Assembly (NCBI GenBank): GCA_015680685.1
Contig: MNCI01004872.1
Span: forward strand, 1,463,819-1,527,818
DNA: 64,000 nt
Direction: 5' to 3'
Source of the DNA: Gnetum montanum
Lineage: Eukaryota; Streptophyta; Gnetopsida; Gnetales; Gnetaceae
Shown here: piece by piece, positions 24,830 to 36,306 of the stretch
Numbering within the stretch: position 1 is the first letter of the stretch
Layout: each line of letters begins with the position of its first letter
Translations under genes and position numbers: made by a program
The notes under the pieces: model-generated
What the model was told of the DNA's origin: nothing
Seen by the model: the letters and a program-made list of their open reading frames with translations, nothing else
The model's database searches: none

Positions 24830-26990
24830 TAGCATTTTAAATTCTTCTTGAATTAAAATTATGGCTAAGGCTACTACCATGGTAAATTCTTGAATACTAC
24901 ATCCTCCTTGTAGGGGTAAAAAATATTTATATCTTGCAAGACTCACAAGTACCTCACAAGGTCAATAACAAATTATGATTCTCCCAAAGGTCATACTAAC
25001 ATACCCCTTAGGGTAGAACAAATGTTCAAACAATTGAATCTCATAGGATTATAATGTGGATCTTCCCACAAAGAGGATCTATGCTTTGTAAAGCCTTAAG
25101 AATTACAAAAAGGATGTGAGTGTAGAATAGATGATTCTCCAAATCAAATCTACATAAGTTATGTGCATAGTAAATCAATATAAAAATGTAATCAAAACCT
25201 TAGATTCAGATCCAAATTTTGATTATACAATAGTGAGAGTTATTAATCTAAATAACTTACACTCATAAATGATGAAATAAAACAATCATAACCCTAGCAG
25301 AAAGATGTAGCAGTGATGGTGTAACACCCAAAACATCTTCAAAACTTTGTAAGATCTCAACCAAAATAGAATGTCTAATCCAATGAAGTTATGCTAATAA
25401 TTGCCTTGGATTTGCTTAATGGAATAATATCTAAAACCATTTTTTATAATCCTTACATAAATTCATGTTTTTCATGAAGAATTGGACTTTGAAAATGGCT
25501 AAAAATGGATTTTTTATTACCTTGAATAATTACTTGTGACATTTCATTTGAGGCTTGAATGTTCACACTAAGAAGGTTGAGGCTCAGGTGAGACATCTAG
25601 AACTTGCTGGAATGTCCACCTTGAGATCTAGATCAACTTCAATGGGACATCCATTCTAGAGCTAGGAAATCCATGATCTTGGACATTCACCATGAGGCAT
25701 AGGATGCCTACAACTTAGGAAATTTGGTCTAAGGCCTAGGATGTCTAGGTTTGGTGGAATTTGAAATCTAAACTTTGTTTTCTCTTAATATAAATATTTA
25801 CCATGAATCTTGGACGTTTGGCACATTTGGGGATGCAAAAAAATGATGTTAATTTGATTGATCCTTACCTTTACGCATGATGGGATCCTTAAATCAACTT
25901 TCTTAACATTGTGGATTAATTAAATTAGAAGGAGATAAATAAGTTGTGATAAAAAATATTCAACCCTTAAATGAAACTATTAAAATCAAGTGCATAAGTA
26001 ATGAACTAGTGTATGGTAAAGCTCACCCCCATAATATTCAACTTGAATTAATGTTATCATTGAGGCTATCACTATGGTAGATTCTTAGATGTTACACTCT
26101 ATGTAGGATGAACAATGATCTTAGTGTCTTGAAAAACTCCCAAGGATCTTGTAAGGTCAAACAACATGTTGTGATACTCTTATAGAATACACTAACATAC
26201 TCTTTGAGATTAATGCAAAAATTCAAATACTTGAACCTCTTATAATTTAATGTAGATCTATCTTCAAAGATAATCTATGCTACATAGCATATAATGGAAT
26301 AAAATGAAAAGAGATGTATAGAAAGATATTTAAAAATTATATCTACCGCAATCTAGTTCAAACTAGGACAATGAAATAATAGGCCTTAGATCTAGATCCA
26401 CTCATATACAATGAAATAATGAACGAATAATGAATCTATGCACATGATACAACCAAAATATAGGAGAAAATATAGCTATAATGATGGAGATGCAACATCA
26501 AAATTTCAAGCCATATTTAGATCTTACCTCAAAACCAATCCAATGTTTGAATCCTTAGGAGTACTCTATGGATTACTTTTCTTGAATTTTGGAATAAATC
26601 TGGATTCTTGCCTATATAGATCTCACTTCATGTAAGTTTTCCACTTTGAACTAGAGCTAAGGAAAAAGCTAGCAATGTCTTTTATTTTATTTCTTAAAAG
26701 GTGAACTTAGATGTCTCATTCAAGGCTTAGATGTCCACATTGAGAAGGTTGAGTTTTAGGTTGAACATTTGAAAAATGCTTAGATGTTCATACTAACATT
26801 TTCTCAGGCATTATTTGGATGTCCAAAATAGAGGATTAGATATCTAGAACTAGGACTTCTAGGTTCTAGTCTTGGATATCTAGAACCAAGACATTTTGCC
26901 TCAAATCTAGGACATTTAGGCTAGAAGCTAATTGACTTCTAAACTTGGTCTACTATTTGGCTAGAAGTTTCTCCAACATTTGAGGTTAAT
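24830..26990. repeat. about 1.2-kb diverged tandem duplication
   Basis: Copy 1 (about 24830-25790) and copy 2 (about 26025-26960) align over most of their length with an offset of 1.17-1.20 kb. Shared markers: TTGAATTAA..TTA (24848/26043), GGCTA..ACTATGGTA-like, CAAGGTCAA (24958/26148), ACTAACATAC (25003/26191), GATCTATGCT/TAATCTATGCT and AGAAGGTTGAG (25571/26743). The right part of each copy is rich in GATGTC, GACATC and TAGGA words. No coding potential is recognised. Confidence 0.65.
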
Positions 26991-28334
26991 AAAGGTGATT
27001 TATCCTTAACCTTCATGCATTCTAAAATTTTTAATCTAGCTTCCTTGACTACTACTTTATCATGGTTCACATTAACCTAGTCAAAACCTAAAACATTAGA
27101 GAAACCAAGCACACTATCCATTGTCTAGTTTTTAGATCATCAAAATGTGAGATAGATTAATAATTTTCCCCTTTTGGTAATTTATAAAAACTAGAGCATA
27201 AATGACTAGCATACTTCTTAAATAATAAAAGATAGAAATTAAGAAGCTCAAGATGATCACAAAATATCATAAATATATATACCTCAAAATATTTCATACA
27301 TCTAAACATATATTTTAAAGCATGTACTAAGGCTAATAGGATGCATAAACAACTATTAAGTAATACTAAGGTAACAAACACTTAATACAATCAAAAAAGA
27401 ATATATGAGCAATAAGGTTAAGGTTCATGAACATGATCTTTTCATTCTTTCTTCCTTATCATTGAGCATCATCCAAAAATATGGAAAAATCCTTCTACAC
27501 ACTCACTCTAAATCCTCATACTACTTATTAGGATAATGACACTTCTTCTCCTTATCATCATCACTACTAGTAGTTTGTCACTTATCTCCTAAATCTACTA
27601 ATTCTAGCACAACTACCTATTGTCTACATGATCAATGCTTCTCCAAAAAACCTATCCTTGTGCATGACTACCCAAAATACTAAAAATATATGCTCATTTT
27701 AGTACTAGTCCAACCATATAGATCACCATTCCTCATTCAAGATCACCATTCAAGGATTACTTTAATATCAAATGTATCTTGAATAATTACATTATCATCA
27801 TCCTCTTAAGTTAGTACTTGTAACATATTTAATATTAGCAGTATTCCCACAGTCATCCCCTTAATGACAACATTTTAGTTAGTAATTAATACACCTCCTT
27901 GATGCATGCACTATTATATTTCATGTCATGCATTTACAGAAGATCATGCAACTATATTAATGAGGACATTGCCAAGATTTAATATGTGGCATAACCTAAA
28001 GAGGATGATAATTTTAATATGTACCTATTCAAGATACATATGAGAGCAATCCCATAAATAATATGATGTGTATGAGAGGTGATGAGGAATAATCCCTAAA
28101 ATCAATGGATTAGTTAAAAGATATTTGAAAAATATTGTTACATCACCTCATGTATAAATATGAACCAATGTGAATAGAATGTGGTGCCTCACCACTTATC
28201 CCAGTTTGGTTAGGGGTGTGGAACAACTTCTCATCTCTTGTGCATTCCTTATATCATGAAGTTTGATATTTAGTTATTTTGATTCTTCTCATTTCTCAAA
28301 TTTATATATCTCAACACTCTCAATCCTTTTACTA
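26991..28334. other. gene-free AT-rich DNA left of the copia element
   Basis: No coding similarity. A TATA-like TGTATAAATATG lies at about 28151-28162, about 180 bp left of the copia element, and may belong to a further truncated LTR. Confidence 0.3.
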
Positions 28335-28667
28335 TGTTCTACAAAAGAATTATATAAACCTCATCCATAAATCTATATAAAATAAGATGAGATTCTATTC
28401 ATAAAATTCCTATCTAATTCCATGATTATTTGATCCCCTATTAAGAAGATCCTTAAATGAGATGATAAGGATCATCCCCATGATTTCCTAGATTCATGCT
28501 CATCTCTCCAAATCTATTCTTCGGACATCAAGACCTATATAATTGTAGCAGCATATGTTCATTAGTAAAATAATTGAAGAGAATCTCACAAGAGTCTATT
28601 TATCCTAACTAAGTTCGTTATTTCCTTTTATCTTAGATCATAGATCCAGGGTCCTTTAGGTTTTTCA
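28335..28667 (+). repeat. 5' LTR of copia element
   Basis: Alignable end to end with 33530-33861. Shared blocks include CCTATCTAATTCCATGATTA, CCTTAAATGAGATGATAAG and TATGTTCATTAGTAAAA. It ends GGTTTTTCA, three bases before the primer-binding site. Confidence 0.9.
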
Positions 28668-28669
28668 TT

Positions 28670-28681
28670 TGGTATTGGAGC
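28670..28681 (+). other. primer-binding site, initiator tRNA-Met type
   Basis: TGGTATTGGAGC matches the plant copia primer site TGGTATCAGAGC with two transitions and lies 3 bp after the LTR end. Confidence 0.85.
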
Positions 28682-28718
28682 AAGTTAGTTCAAGTTCTTG
28701 ATAATAGATCTCTCCAGA

Positions 28719-29600
28719 ATGATCCAAAATTATGGATTCATGTCTCTTTAGATTCCTTTCTTTAATGGAGAGAATTATAAGTATTGGGCAATCAAGATGC
28801 AGACATTCTTTATCTCACAAGATCTATGGGATTTTTTTGAAAATATATTCAAATAGAATGATCAAGCAACATTTCAAGCCTTGAAGAAAGAACAAAAGAA
28901 TAAATTCAAGGAGCTTTGTAAGAAAGATGCAAAAGCATTATTCATCATTCAATCTGGGTTAGATGTGATAATATTTCCCAAAATTGTCACGCATCGAACC
29001 AGCAAAGCTACATGGAATGCACTAAAGATTACATATAAGGGATCATCAAAAGTTAGAGTTGTCAAGATATAAGTATTAAAGAAATATTTTGAATTTTTGT
29101 GCATGCTAGATTTAGAAAATATTGATCAATACATCAACTAATTTCAACAAATTCAAAATGAACTTGAACCTTGTGGAGAAACACTTAAGGAAAGGAGTGC
29201 TATTCAAAAGATTCTTTAAAGTCTAACTAGATGATATGATCCTATCATCATGGCTATTGAAGTAGCAAGAGATCTTAATAAGATGACAATGGTTGAGCTT
29301 GTAGGCAGCTTAAATACATACAAGCAAAGCATTATTAATCATGAGGAGTCAATAGCAAATGCATTTCAAGTGCAATTTCAAAAGACATCCAATCAAATTC
29401 AAAATCAATGATCATCAAGTGAATTCTCATTTAGAGGATGTGAACATGGTCATGGTAGATTTGGAAGTCATGGTCATGTAAGATCCAATCAATCAAAGGA
29501 AGGTAAGCATTGTAATTTTTTTGGCACCAACACCCACAATACTCTAGAATGTTGATCTAGAAAGAAGTATGAAAAGAAAGGTAAAGCAAAATTCTAGAAC
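28719..29600 (+). pseudogene. copia gag (UBN2-type) with zinc knuckle
   Basis: From ATG at 28719: FFNGENYKYWAIKMQTFF (family: F.G.NY..W...M...L), then a 62-codon open segment 28881-29072 with SKATWNALKITYKGSSKV (family: A...W..L...Y.G...V). A His/Gly/Arg-rich linker is followed by a knuckle at 29508-29555: C-N-F-F-G-T-N-T-H-N-T-L-E-C. The second Cys of CX2CX4HX4C is Phe, so the knuckle is broken. Several stops are present. In life it would form the virus-like particle and bind element RNA. Confidence 0.85.
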
Positions 29601-29689
29601 ATGAAGATTAGCAAAAGGATCAACAAAAAGATGAACAATTATTTTACATTGATAAAGAGGAAGATCAACTCTTAATTTCTACAAAGGTA

Positions 29690-29790
29690 CCAAATGCTGG
29701 CAATAATAACAATATTTGTTATGTTGATAGTGGGTGCAATAATTACATGATAGAAAATAAGAAATTGTTCTTAAGTTTAAAAAATATGAT
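29690..29790 (+). pseudogene. copia aspartic protease active-site region
   Basis: CYVDSGCNNYM at about 29720-29750 matches the copia protease active site (W.lDSGAs.Hm), with the DSG triad kept. It lies in a different frame from the flanking remnants, which shows frameshifts. Confidence 0.8.
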
Positions 29791-30059
29791 GGACAGGTAA
29801 TTATAGAAAATGGGAAGAAGCTAACTATTACTAGGATTGGATCACTTGAATTCACAACAAATCAAGGTAAAAATATATTATGTTCTAGATCTTTTGAAGA
29901 ATCTATTAAGGGTTGGCCAATTATGTCATAAAGGTTATCATGTGGAATTTGAAAAAGATATTTGTAAGATTTTTAAGGCTAATGATGACAAAGGTGTTTT
30001 CATTATCCCTATTAGCAAAAAATAGATGTATAAGTTGTAGATGTACAAGGATATTCATT

Positions 30060-31084
30060 GTCTCACTATCACAAATGACATAGCATGGCTATGCCATGCA
30101 AGACTGGGACATGTCAACTTTGGCTCTTTGGACCACATGTAGGAAAAAAAATTGTAAGAGGTATGCTCAAATTTTCGTTGCTAAATAATCATGATTGTGA
30201 CATATGTCTATCAAGAAAAATTACAAGGTTGCCATTTTCTAGGAAAAAACATAGATCTCAAAAAATATTATATCTAGTTCATATGGATTTATGCAGGCCC
30301 ATGCAAACATTGAGCCTAGTAAAAAATAAATATATGTTGGTGATAGTGGATGATTTTTCAAGATTTTCTTGAAGATATTTTCTAAAATTAAAAGATCACA
30401 TTGTGATCTTTTAAAAGATTCAAGATAGAAGCTCAAAATCAAAGTGGCAATACAATTTAAAAACTCTAGATAGATCATGGTGGTGAATTTTTGTCCAAGG
30501 AATTTGATGAATTTTGCAAAAATTATAGGATAATTCATCAAACCGTCACATCATTTACTCCTCAACAAAATGACATAGCAGAGAGAAAAAATAGGACTAT
30601 GGTTGAAATGACAAGATGTTCGCTTCAAATGTCAGGCTTGGTTAATCAATTTTTGCTTCAAATGTTACGCTTGGTTAATAAGTTTTTGGCGAAAGCATGT
30701 TCAACATCGGTTTATATTTTGAATTAGGTTCCTACGAGATCCATCCAATATAAAATTCCCTATGAATTATGGTATGGTTCACTGCCTAATATTGCCCATT
30801 TAAAAGTATTTGGCTCTCCTTGCTATGTGCAAATCCCTACAAAAATCAGCAAAAATTAGATGTGAAAGCAAAGCCCTATCTCTTCCTTGGCTATGCCACA
30901 AATTCCAAAGCTTAAAATGTTATGATGAAGAGTAGAAAAAAGGTGGTAGACTCACATGATGTCATGTTCTTTGAGATGAAGCAAATTAATATTCAACTTG
31001 CAGAAAACAAGTCTTTTGAGGGATATACCAAATATCAGTGTGTCTTGGAAGGTAACAGTAAAAATATTTCTGAAACTACTGCAT
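30060..31084 (+). pseudogene. copia integrase (pre-integrase, core, C-terminus)
   Basis: Pre-integrase: W.CHARLGHVNFGSLD-type sequence near 30095-30140 and CDICLSRKITRLPF near 30198-30240 (the usual HHCC region; parts are frame-shifted). Core: LVHMDLCRPM (first catalytic Asp), MLVIVDDFSRFS (second Asp), then GEFLSKEFDEFC and TSFTPQQNDIAERKNRTMVE at about 30486-30602, which carries the third acidic residue (Glu of the AERKNRT block). The C-terminal part includes FLGYAT and a VVDSHDVMFFE block at about 30945-30975 (family: S.DV.F.E). Stops occur at several points. Confidence 0.85.
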
Positions 31085-31880
31085 CAAAAGAAAATAGGTT
31101 CCATCTACTGCGTTGTGCAGCCGCAGCCATCCAACTGACAACATGGGCAATCAGCTTCATCCACCAAGCACTCTTTCTGACCTTCTTTCTATCCACAAAT
31201 GGACATTGTGCTGTGGCAGACTTCCCACCATCCTTAATTCCATAATGGCCTTTAAGGTATTTTTTCTCCCATTCCTTCTGCTGACTATGGGCGATTTCCC
31301 CAACATAACTTTTCAACACATTCACCTTCTTATTCACTGCACTCGTTCTTAACAGTTCCATTCCACCACCAATCATCCATTTTCGGAAAAACTGATTCTA
31401 CATTAAATTTTCTTGTGACCCCGCATCCTACAAATAATATTCAATCCCTTGCATGATAATTTTACAACCATACAGCACTCAACCAATTATCCCACGTTAC
31501 CAAATGTAGTTGTTCCATCTAGACTATCACAATATTTTCAGCGTCTGTAGTGCCAAAATTGAGAGGAAAATCGTGCACCTAATGATCATTCTTTTCCTCC
31601 TCCTACTCATTTCAACTCTTTATTTCACCTCTTCTTAATAAACCCTTCCATTCCAGCACTGGATACCATCTCACCTGTGGGTCTCTCATACATTTTGGCT
31701 AACACATAACCCAATTCATGTAGCATGTCTTCACCCATCATGCTTGCTTCCATTCCTTCTAGTTCAGCTAACACGTCCTCTCTGTAGCTCCCCTCCAATT
31801 CACGTCTTACTGCATATCATCCAGCCTCCAATATGCTGGATATAAACTTCAACAAGCTCTTGACCTTCAATCACTTTCAA
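31085..31880 (-). pseudogene. captured gene fragment, antisense inside the copia element, unrecognised
   Basis: This stretch is richer in G+C than the rest of the element and matches nothing expected between copia integrase and RT. Read on the minus strand it looks like genomic host coding DNA. An exon-like segment (about 31830-31640) reads SLLKFISSILEAG, then RRELEGSYREDVLAELEGME and HELGYVLAKMYERPTGE. A GT donor-like site (AAGAGGTGAAAT, near 31638) is followed by about 240 bp without a frame, an acceptor-like ...GAATCAG near 31397, and a second open segment of about 100 codons to about 31095 (ELLRTSAVNKKVNVLKSYVG..., KEWEKKYLKGHYGI). One in-frame stop lies in the first segment. No known protein was recognised. 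Retention of an intron-like spacer suggests that genomic DNA or an unspliced transcript was taken up. The alternative is that it is just the element's variable spacer. Confidence 0.5.
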
Positions 31881-31889
31881 GAGTGAACA

Positions 31890-32760
31890 TTGCAGGACAT
31901 GGAGGATGCTGCGGATGCTCTTTTCACCAGTACCATGGCTGATGAGTTTTTTGCACTAATCACACTAATGGAGAGTAGTGATGTTGGCCATATCAGACCA
32001 TCCTCTATCATTGAAGCAATACTGGATATATGCTATATAGACACAATGGAGAAGGAAATTTATCATATCAACAAAAAATAATACATGGAGCCTTGTTTCT
32101 CATCTACCTAGTAAGCTAGTCATTGGACTAAAATAGGTATTTAAAATAAAAACAAATGAACATGATCAAGTGAAAAAATTCACACCTCCCTTGTTTGCCA
32201 AAGGATACCTTCACACAATGAAGACATTTTGATTATAGTTTTGCTCCTATTTCATGGATTGAATCCATGAGAATTTCTTTTGCTATTGCTGCTTAGACTG
32301 GTCATGCAATTTATCAACTAGATGTGGCATCTACCATTCTCAATGGATTTCTTAATGAAGAGGTTTATGTGGAGCAACCATTGAGTTTCATTGACAAAAG
32401 AAAAAGGAATCATGTTTACCAGCTTCATAAAGAATTATATGTGCTCAAGCAAGCTCCACATGCTTGGTGTTCCCAAATATATGCATTTTTCATGCAAACA
32501 TGCTTCACCAATTTTCAATCCCAAACACACATTTATAAAAAGGTATCCAGTGATAATTATATTTGTGTTTATTTATACATAGATGATTTAATCTATTTCT
32601 TATCTACAACTGCATTAAGAAATAACTTTATTAACGCCATGAAAAATGAATTTGAAATGTCTAATCTATGGAAGATGTCATATTTTCTTGGCTTTCAAGT
32701 TATCCAAAGATCAAAATCAATTTCCATATACCAAGAAATTTCCCCAATCCTTAATTAAGA
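31890..32760 (+). pseudogene. copia reverse transcriptase
   Basis: The N-terminal block near 31990-32080 (SSIIEAI...DTMEKEIYHINK; family: P.t..eAl....W..Am..Ei.ai..n.TW) is followed by frame-shifted V.LKWVFKIK-like sequence. The open segment 32324-32758 holds IYQLDVASTILNGFLNEEVYVEQP (quoted from about 32310; family: i.QmDVk.AFLnG.l.EeVYm.QP), LYVLKQAPHAW (LYGLKQAPRaW) and the catalytic motif as YIDD at 32576-32587, then MKNEFEMSNLWKMSYFLGFQV (M...FeM.dlG.l.yFLG). The aspartates of the catalytic box are intact, but the upstream part is broken by stops. Confidence 0.9.
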
Positions 32761-32929
32761 AATTTGGCATTTGTAATTATAACCCTTGGTACAAAACTTA
32801 TCAAGGATGACATATCTTCATCCTTCAATCCTTGATTATACCATTCCCTTATTGATAGTCTCATGTATCTTTCCAATACCTGTCTAAACATCTAGCTTGT
32901 TGTAAATTATCTCTCCCAGTTTATGCAAA

Positions 32930-33480
32930 ATCAACATGAATCAGATTAGAAAGTTATAAAATGGATTATATGATATCTAAGACCTATAATAGATTATGAA
33001 ATCACATTTCATCAACATGAAAATTTCAAAATATGGGGATACACTGATGCAAACTGAGGAGGTGATCTTGAAGATTGTAAATCAACTTCTAGTTTTTGAT
33101 TTTTCTTTAGTCTATCACTTATCTCTTGAGGATCAAAGAAGAAAACTACAATCACGCTCTCAATAACAAAAGTAGAATACATAGCCACATCAAATGCTAC
33201 TACTCAGCCATATAGATCCCCTCCATTTTCACTAAAATGGAATATACACTTAAACCTCCCATTTTTTTTATACCATCATAGCATAAGTACTATTGAGATG
33301 GCACACAATCTTGTCCATCCTAAGTGTTCTAGACACATAGATATCAAGCATCATCATCTTAGAAGCTTCATCCAACACACACTCAACATGGAGCATTATG
33401 GGACTAAAGCAAAAATGGCAAATATTTTTACTAAGATTTTGAGCCATGAAAAGTTCAAATCTTTCATAGACTTCCTTAGA
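32930..33480 (+). pseudogene. copia connection and RNase H
   Basis: WGYTDAN*GGD near 33030-33068 (family: .GysDADWaGd), with TGG changed to TGA at the conserved Trp, then CKSTSSF-like sequence. ISWGSKKKT has the same Trp-to-stop change near 33120, followed by VEYIATSNATTQ-like sequence near 33170-33205 (family: sEaEYvA...a..e). HIDIKHHHLR near 33337-33366 matches the family's HIDiryHfiRe end. Confidence 0.85.
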
Positions 33481-33494
33481 ATAGAACCTCTTAC

Positions 33495-33507
33495 CATGAT
33501 GGGGGGG
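33495..33507 (+). other. polypurine tract region of copia element
   Basis: TTACCATGATGGGGGGG: a seven-G run about 22 bp before the start of clear 3' LTR similarity. It would prime plus-strand DNA synthesis. Confidence 0.6.
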
Positions 33508-33529
33508 TTTATAGAATATGATGATTAGA

Positions 33530-33861
33530 TATTCCACCAAATAATTAGATAGATCTCATCTATAAATCTATATTAAATAAGATGAGATCCTATTTATATT
33601 ATTCCTATCTAATTCCATGATTAGTTAATCTCGTATTATGAATATCCTTAAATGAGATGATAAGATCATCCCCATGATTTTTTAGATTCATGCTTATCTT
33701 TTCTAATTTATTCTTATAAGATCAAGGCCTATATAATTATAACACAATATGTTCATTAGTAAAAGAATTAAAGTAAATCTTACAAGAGTGTATTTATTCT
33801 AACTAAGTTCTTTATTTTTTTTAAGCTTAGATCATATATCTAGGTCCCTTTAGGTTTTTCA
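33530..33861 (+). repeat. 3' LTR of copia element
   Basis: Partner of 28335-28667, same length within one base, ending TAGGTTTTTCA. The first two bases are TA instead of TG. Confidence 0.9.
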
Positions 33862-33959
33862 AATTGGACCTGTATTGAAGAGAATTGGAATGAACCACTA
33901 CAAGTAGGGATCTCATATGCTTATTTCAACCCTTACTATATTCAAATACTATGTTCAAC

Positions 33960-35480
33960 AATCATGGACAATCCTAGAGAAGATGAGATAATTCCTAGAA
34001 TGAGGACTTCCTCCAAACCTAGAAGACAAGAATCAACGAACCATAGGGGAAGACATAGAAGCCATGGTAATTCTCCCAGTTCACCATCTTTCTCTTTAGT
34101 TTCAATGTCTAGTTCTAAAAAATATGAATATAGGTATGAAGATAGAGATGTACTAAGGGGTTGAGATGAAGACAAAAATGGAAATCAAAGACAAGAAACA
34201 AGGTATCAAATGGAGCATAGACAAGATCATCATAATTAAACAAATAGAAATAGAGATTATCATCATGGCATGTCTAATGATGATGAATCCTTGTTGGCTA
34301 TTAGAAGCATGATATAAATCACAAAGGTTGTTAAGATACCCCACAAGCATAAAAGGAAAAGCTACATCAAATAGCTTGATATGAATAACATTCCTAAATT
34401 TGAGGGAGGCTATAATTCTGGTCCACAACATCATTTATAAGCCTTTCATGATGTCTGTTCCTTGCAAAATATTGAAAGTAAGTGGCAAAAGCATAAGCTC
34501 TCTTCTAGAACACTAATTAAGAAGTTGAAATTGGTATAGATCATTGGAACCAAACTCAATCAACCAGTGGTTCATAATGGTTGAGCTCTTCAATGAAAAA
34601 TACCAAACCTATTCAAGAGTGCTCAATATAAGAAAACAAATCCAAGGGTGGAGGCAAGAAAACCATGAATCCTTAGATGTAGCCTTGGGCATATGCTATT
34701 CACTACTACATAGATGCCCAAGTCATGGATTTTGTCACATCATATAAGGGCTTCGTAACAAAACGAAAGAAACCCTTGAGATCTATGCCCAAGGAAAATT
34801 ATCAAAGTTGAGAGTCCATTAGATATAAAGGCTAATTGAATAGTAGCAAAAGAAGAAGAAAAGCTATGTAAAATGGAGAATGTGAAGGAATATAAGTGGG
34901 ATCCAATTCTGTACAAAAAAAATAAATCCATATTTATGATCAAGAAAAAAAGATAGCTCTTAATGAGTTAATTTTACACAAAACCTTGCCAATACAAATG
35001 TTTATCACTAAGATTGAAACAAGGATGGATAAGATGTGGGATTTGATGAATGGAAAAGTTACAACCAACTTGAAAATCATAGAGAAGAAGCTAAAGAAAA
35101 TAGGATATAGTGGTTAAAATAAGAAGAGAAAAGATAACAAGAAAATAGGTAAGGACACTTATCAACAAAAAGGAAAAATAGTTGTTGTAGAAGAGGTTAT
35201 AGACTTAGATGCAAAGGAGGAGGATGGATGTAACATCTGTCAATATGAATATCCAAAGGACTATTTCCCAATTATGTTACATCTACAAAATTCTAAGGCT
35301 TTTGCTTTGAATTTCAAGTTTGTAGAAAAGCAAATGCATAGGAGATTTTCTTACCCACAAGGCAATTATGGACAATCCTACAACCAATGGTACTATCCTA
35401 GTGGGAATTCTTATCAACCTTGAGACTTAATCATAGTGATAAATCCCACGGTAATGGGAGATGCTATTAGAAAACTAGCA
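33960..35480 (+). pseudogene. Ty3/gypsy (Athila-like) gag, second copy
   Basis: Begins with ATG at 33964 (MDNPREDEIIPR..., Arg/Ser-rich, about 66 codons). After stops there is NIPKFEGGYN near 34390, then from 34544 INQWFIMVELFNEKYQ and ESLDVALGICYSLLHRCPSHG, the C-terminal half of the plant gypsy gag domain (family: ES...a..rf..ll..cP.hg). A lysine-rich linker follows, then a knuckle-like CNICQYEYPKDYF at about 35230-35270 and a Tyr/Gln/Gly-rich tail (YPQGNYGQSYNQWYYPSGNS) near 35350-35410. It matches the minus-strand gag at 4.88-6.25 kb. Protease, RT and integrase were not found downstream. Confidence 0.75.
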
Positions 35481-36306
35481 ATACCCTTATTGCCAACTAG
35501 ATCTTTATGGCTATTATGTTTAACAACTTGTTTCTCCTAATTCTTTCCATGCCTCAACCCATTACTACTACTCTCTTGAATACCATAAATGCATAACATC
35601 ATCTATGGGATCATCATTCCATGCCTCTCATCATTCATCATATTCTTAATACTCTCATACTTTTCTCCAACTTATGTTACCACCAACAATGCAAGAAGGA
35701 TTGGCACTGTGACCTTAACAAAAAAATGTCACTTGTACCGTAAACATACAAGTGAATGATAATGTTATTAGACCTAAGCATAAGTCATGGAAACATTCTT
35801 TCTTTAGGGTAGTTTTGTAAAACTTGAGGAACAACTATATTTGTAAAACTTGAGGAACAACTATTTTTGTAAAACTAAGTCTACATAATAGCCACTAAAC
35901 CAAAAAACACCTAGTGGCTCAAGAATGAGAATACCAAACTATTAAAAAGATGCATGGAAATAGCCAAACCACTTATTAGTTTTAGTCCTAAGAAAATGAA
36001 CCAAGTAGAGAACTTACAAAAATAGATCTTACACTTTGACTATACACCAAAAGAAGATGTTAAACAAGAAGACCTAAGAACTAAAATAGAAACTCAAAAA
36101 AAGAAACATATTTGGAGTTTCTAGAAAAATACCTTTTAGTCCAATTGAATATATTTCTCCAAATGATCAAAACCTAATTATCATTAATGTTAAATGCACT
36201 AACTAGTGAAAACTCAAATCACTAAAGATTACAAATGGCAAAGTTATGGTGTATAACCAAGGAAATGTGTGGTCCATTTTCTAAATACTCACTCATGAGT
36301 TTAGTC
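35481..36306 (+). pseudogene. 3' internal part of the Athila-like element, decayed
   Basis: Fragments that look coded but are unassigned occur near 36020-36160: FDYTPKEDVKQEDLR, then in another frame KIPFSPIEYISPNDQNLIIINV. A 26-bp repeat lies at 35815-35876. The stretch runs up to a G-rich tract at 36307. Confidence 0.35.
35815..35876. repeat. 26-bp tandem repeat, about 2.4 copies
   Basis: TTGTAAAACTTGAGGAACAA plus CTATAT recurs with a period of 26 bp. Confidence 0.9.

Larger units (their letters stand above)
28335..33861 (+). mobile_element. Ty1/copia LTR retrotransposon, complete layout but decayed
   Basis: A 5.5-kb element with two alignable LTRs (28335-28667 and 33530-33861), a copia-type primer site, gag, protease, integrase, RT and RNase H in the copia order (integrase before RT), and a purine tract before the 3' LTR. 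All coding regions carry stops and frameshifts. The LTRs differ by many substitutions, roughly one in seven by eye, so the insertion is old. No matching 5-bp target duplication was found (left flank ...tacta, right flank aattg...), and LTR similarity begins only about 20 bp after where a canonical TG end might lie, so the left edge may be damaged. About 0.8 kb between integrase and RT looks foreign (see 31085-31880). Confidence 0.9.

Noticed and set aside
27157-27381. Minus-strand 74-codon hydrophobic Cys/Leu/Phe-rich frame
   Set aside because: AT-rich sequence read antisense gives Phe/Leu/Ile/Tyr; no motif, no codon bias, no neighbouring gene.
30239-30541. Minus-strand 100-codon frame across the copia integrase
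   Set aside because: Antisense of clear integrase motifs on the plus strand.
31113-31352. Plus-strand frames in the captured segment of the copia element
   Set aside because: The minus strand has the better coding pattern over the same bases; the plus frames look like shadows.
33530-33866. Target duplication for the first copia element
   Set aside because: The bases next to the two LTRs (tacta and aattg) do not match and shifting the boundary by a few bases does not help, so none is claimed.
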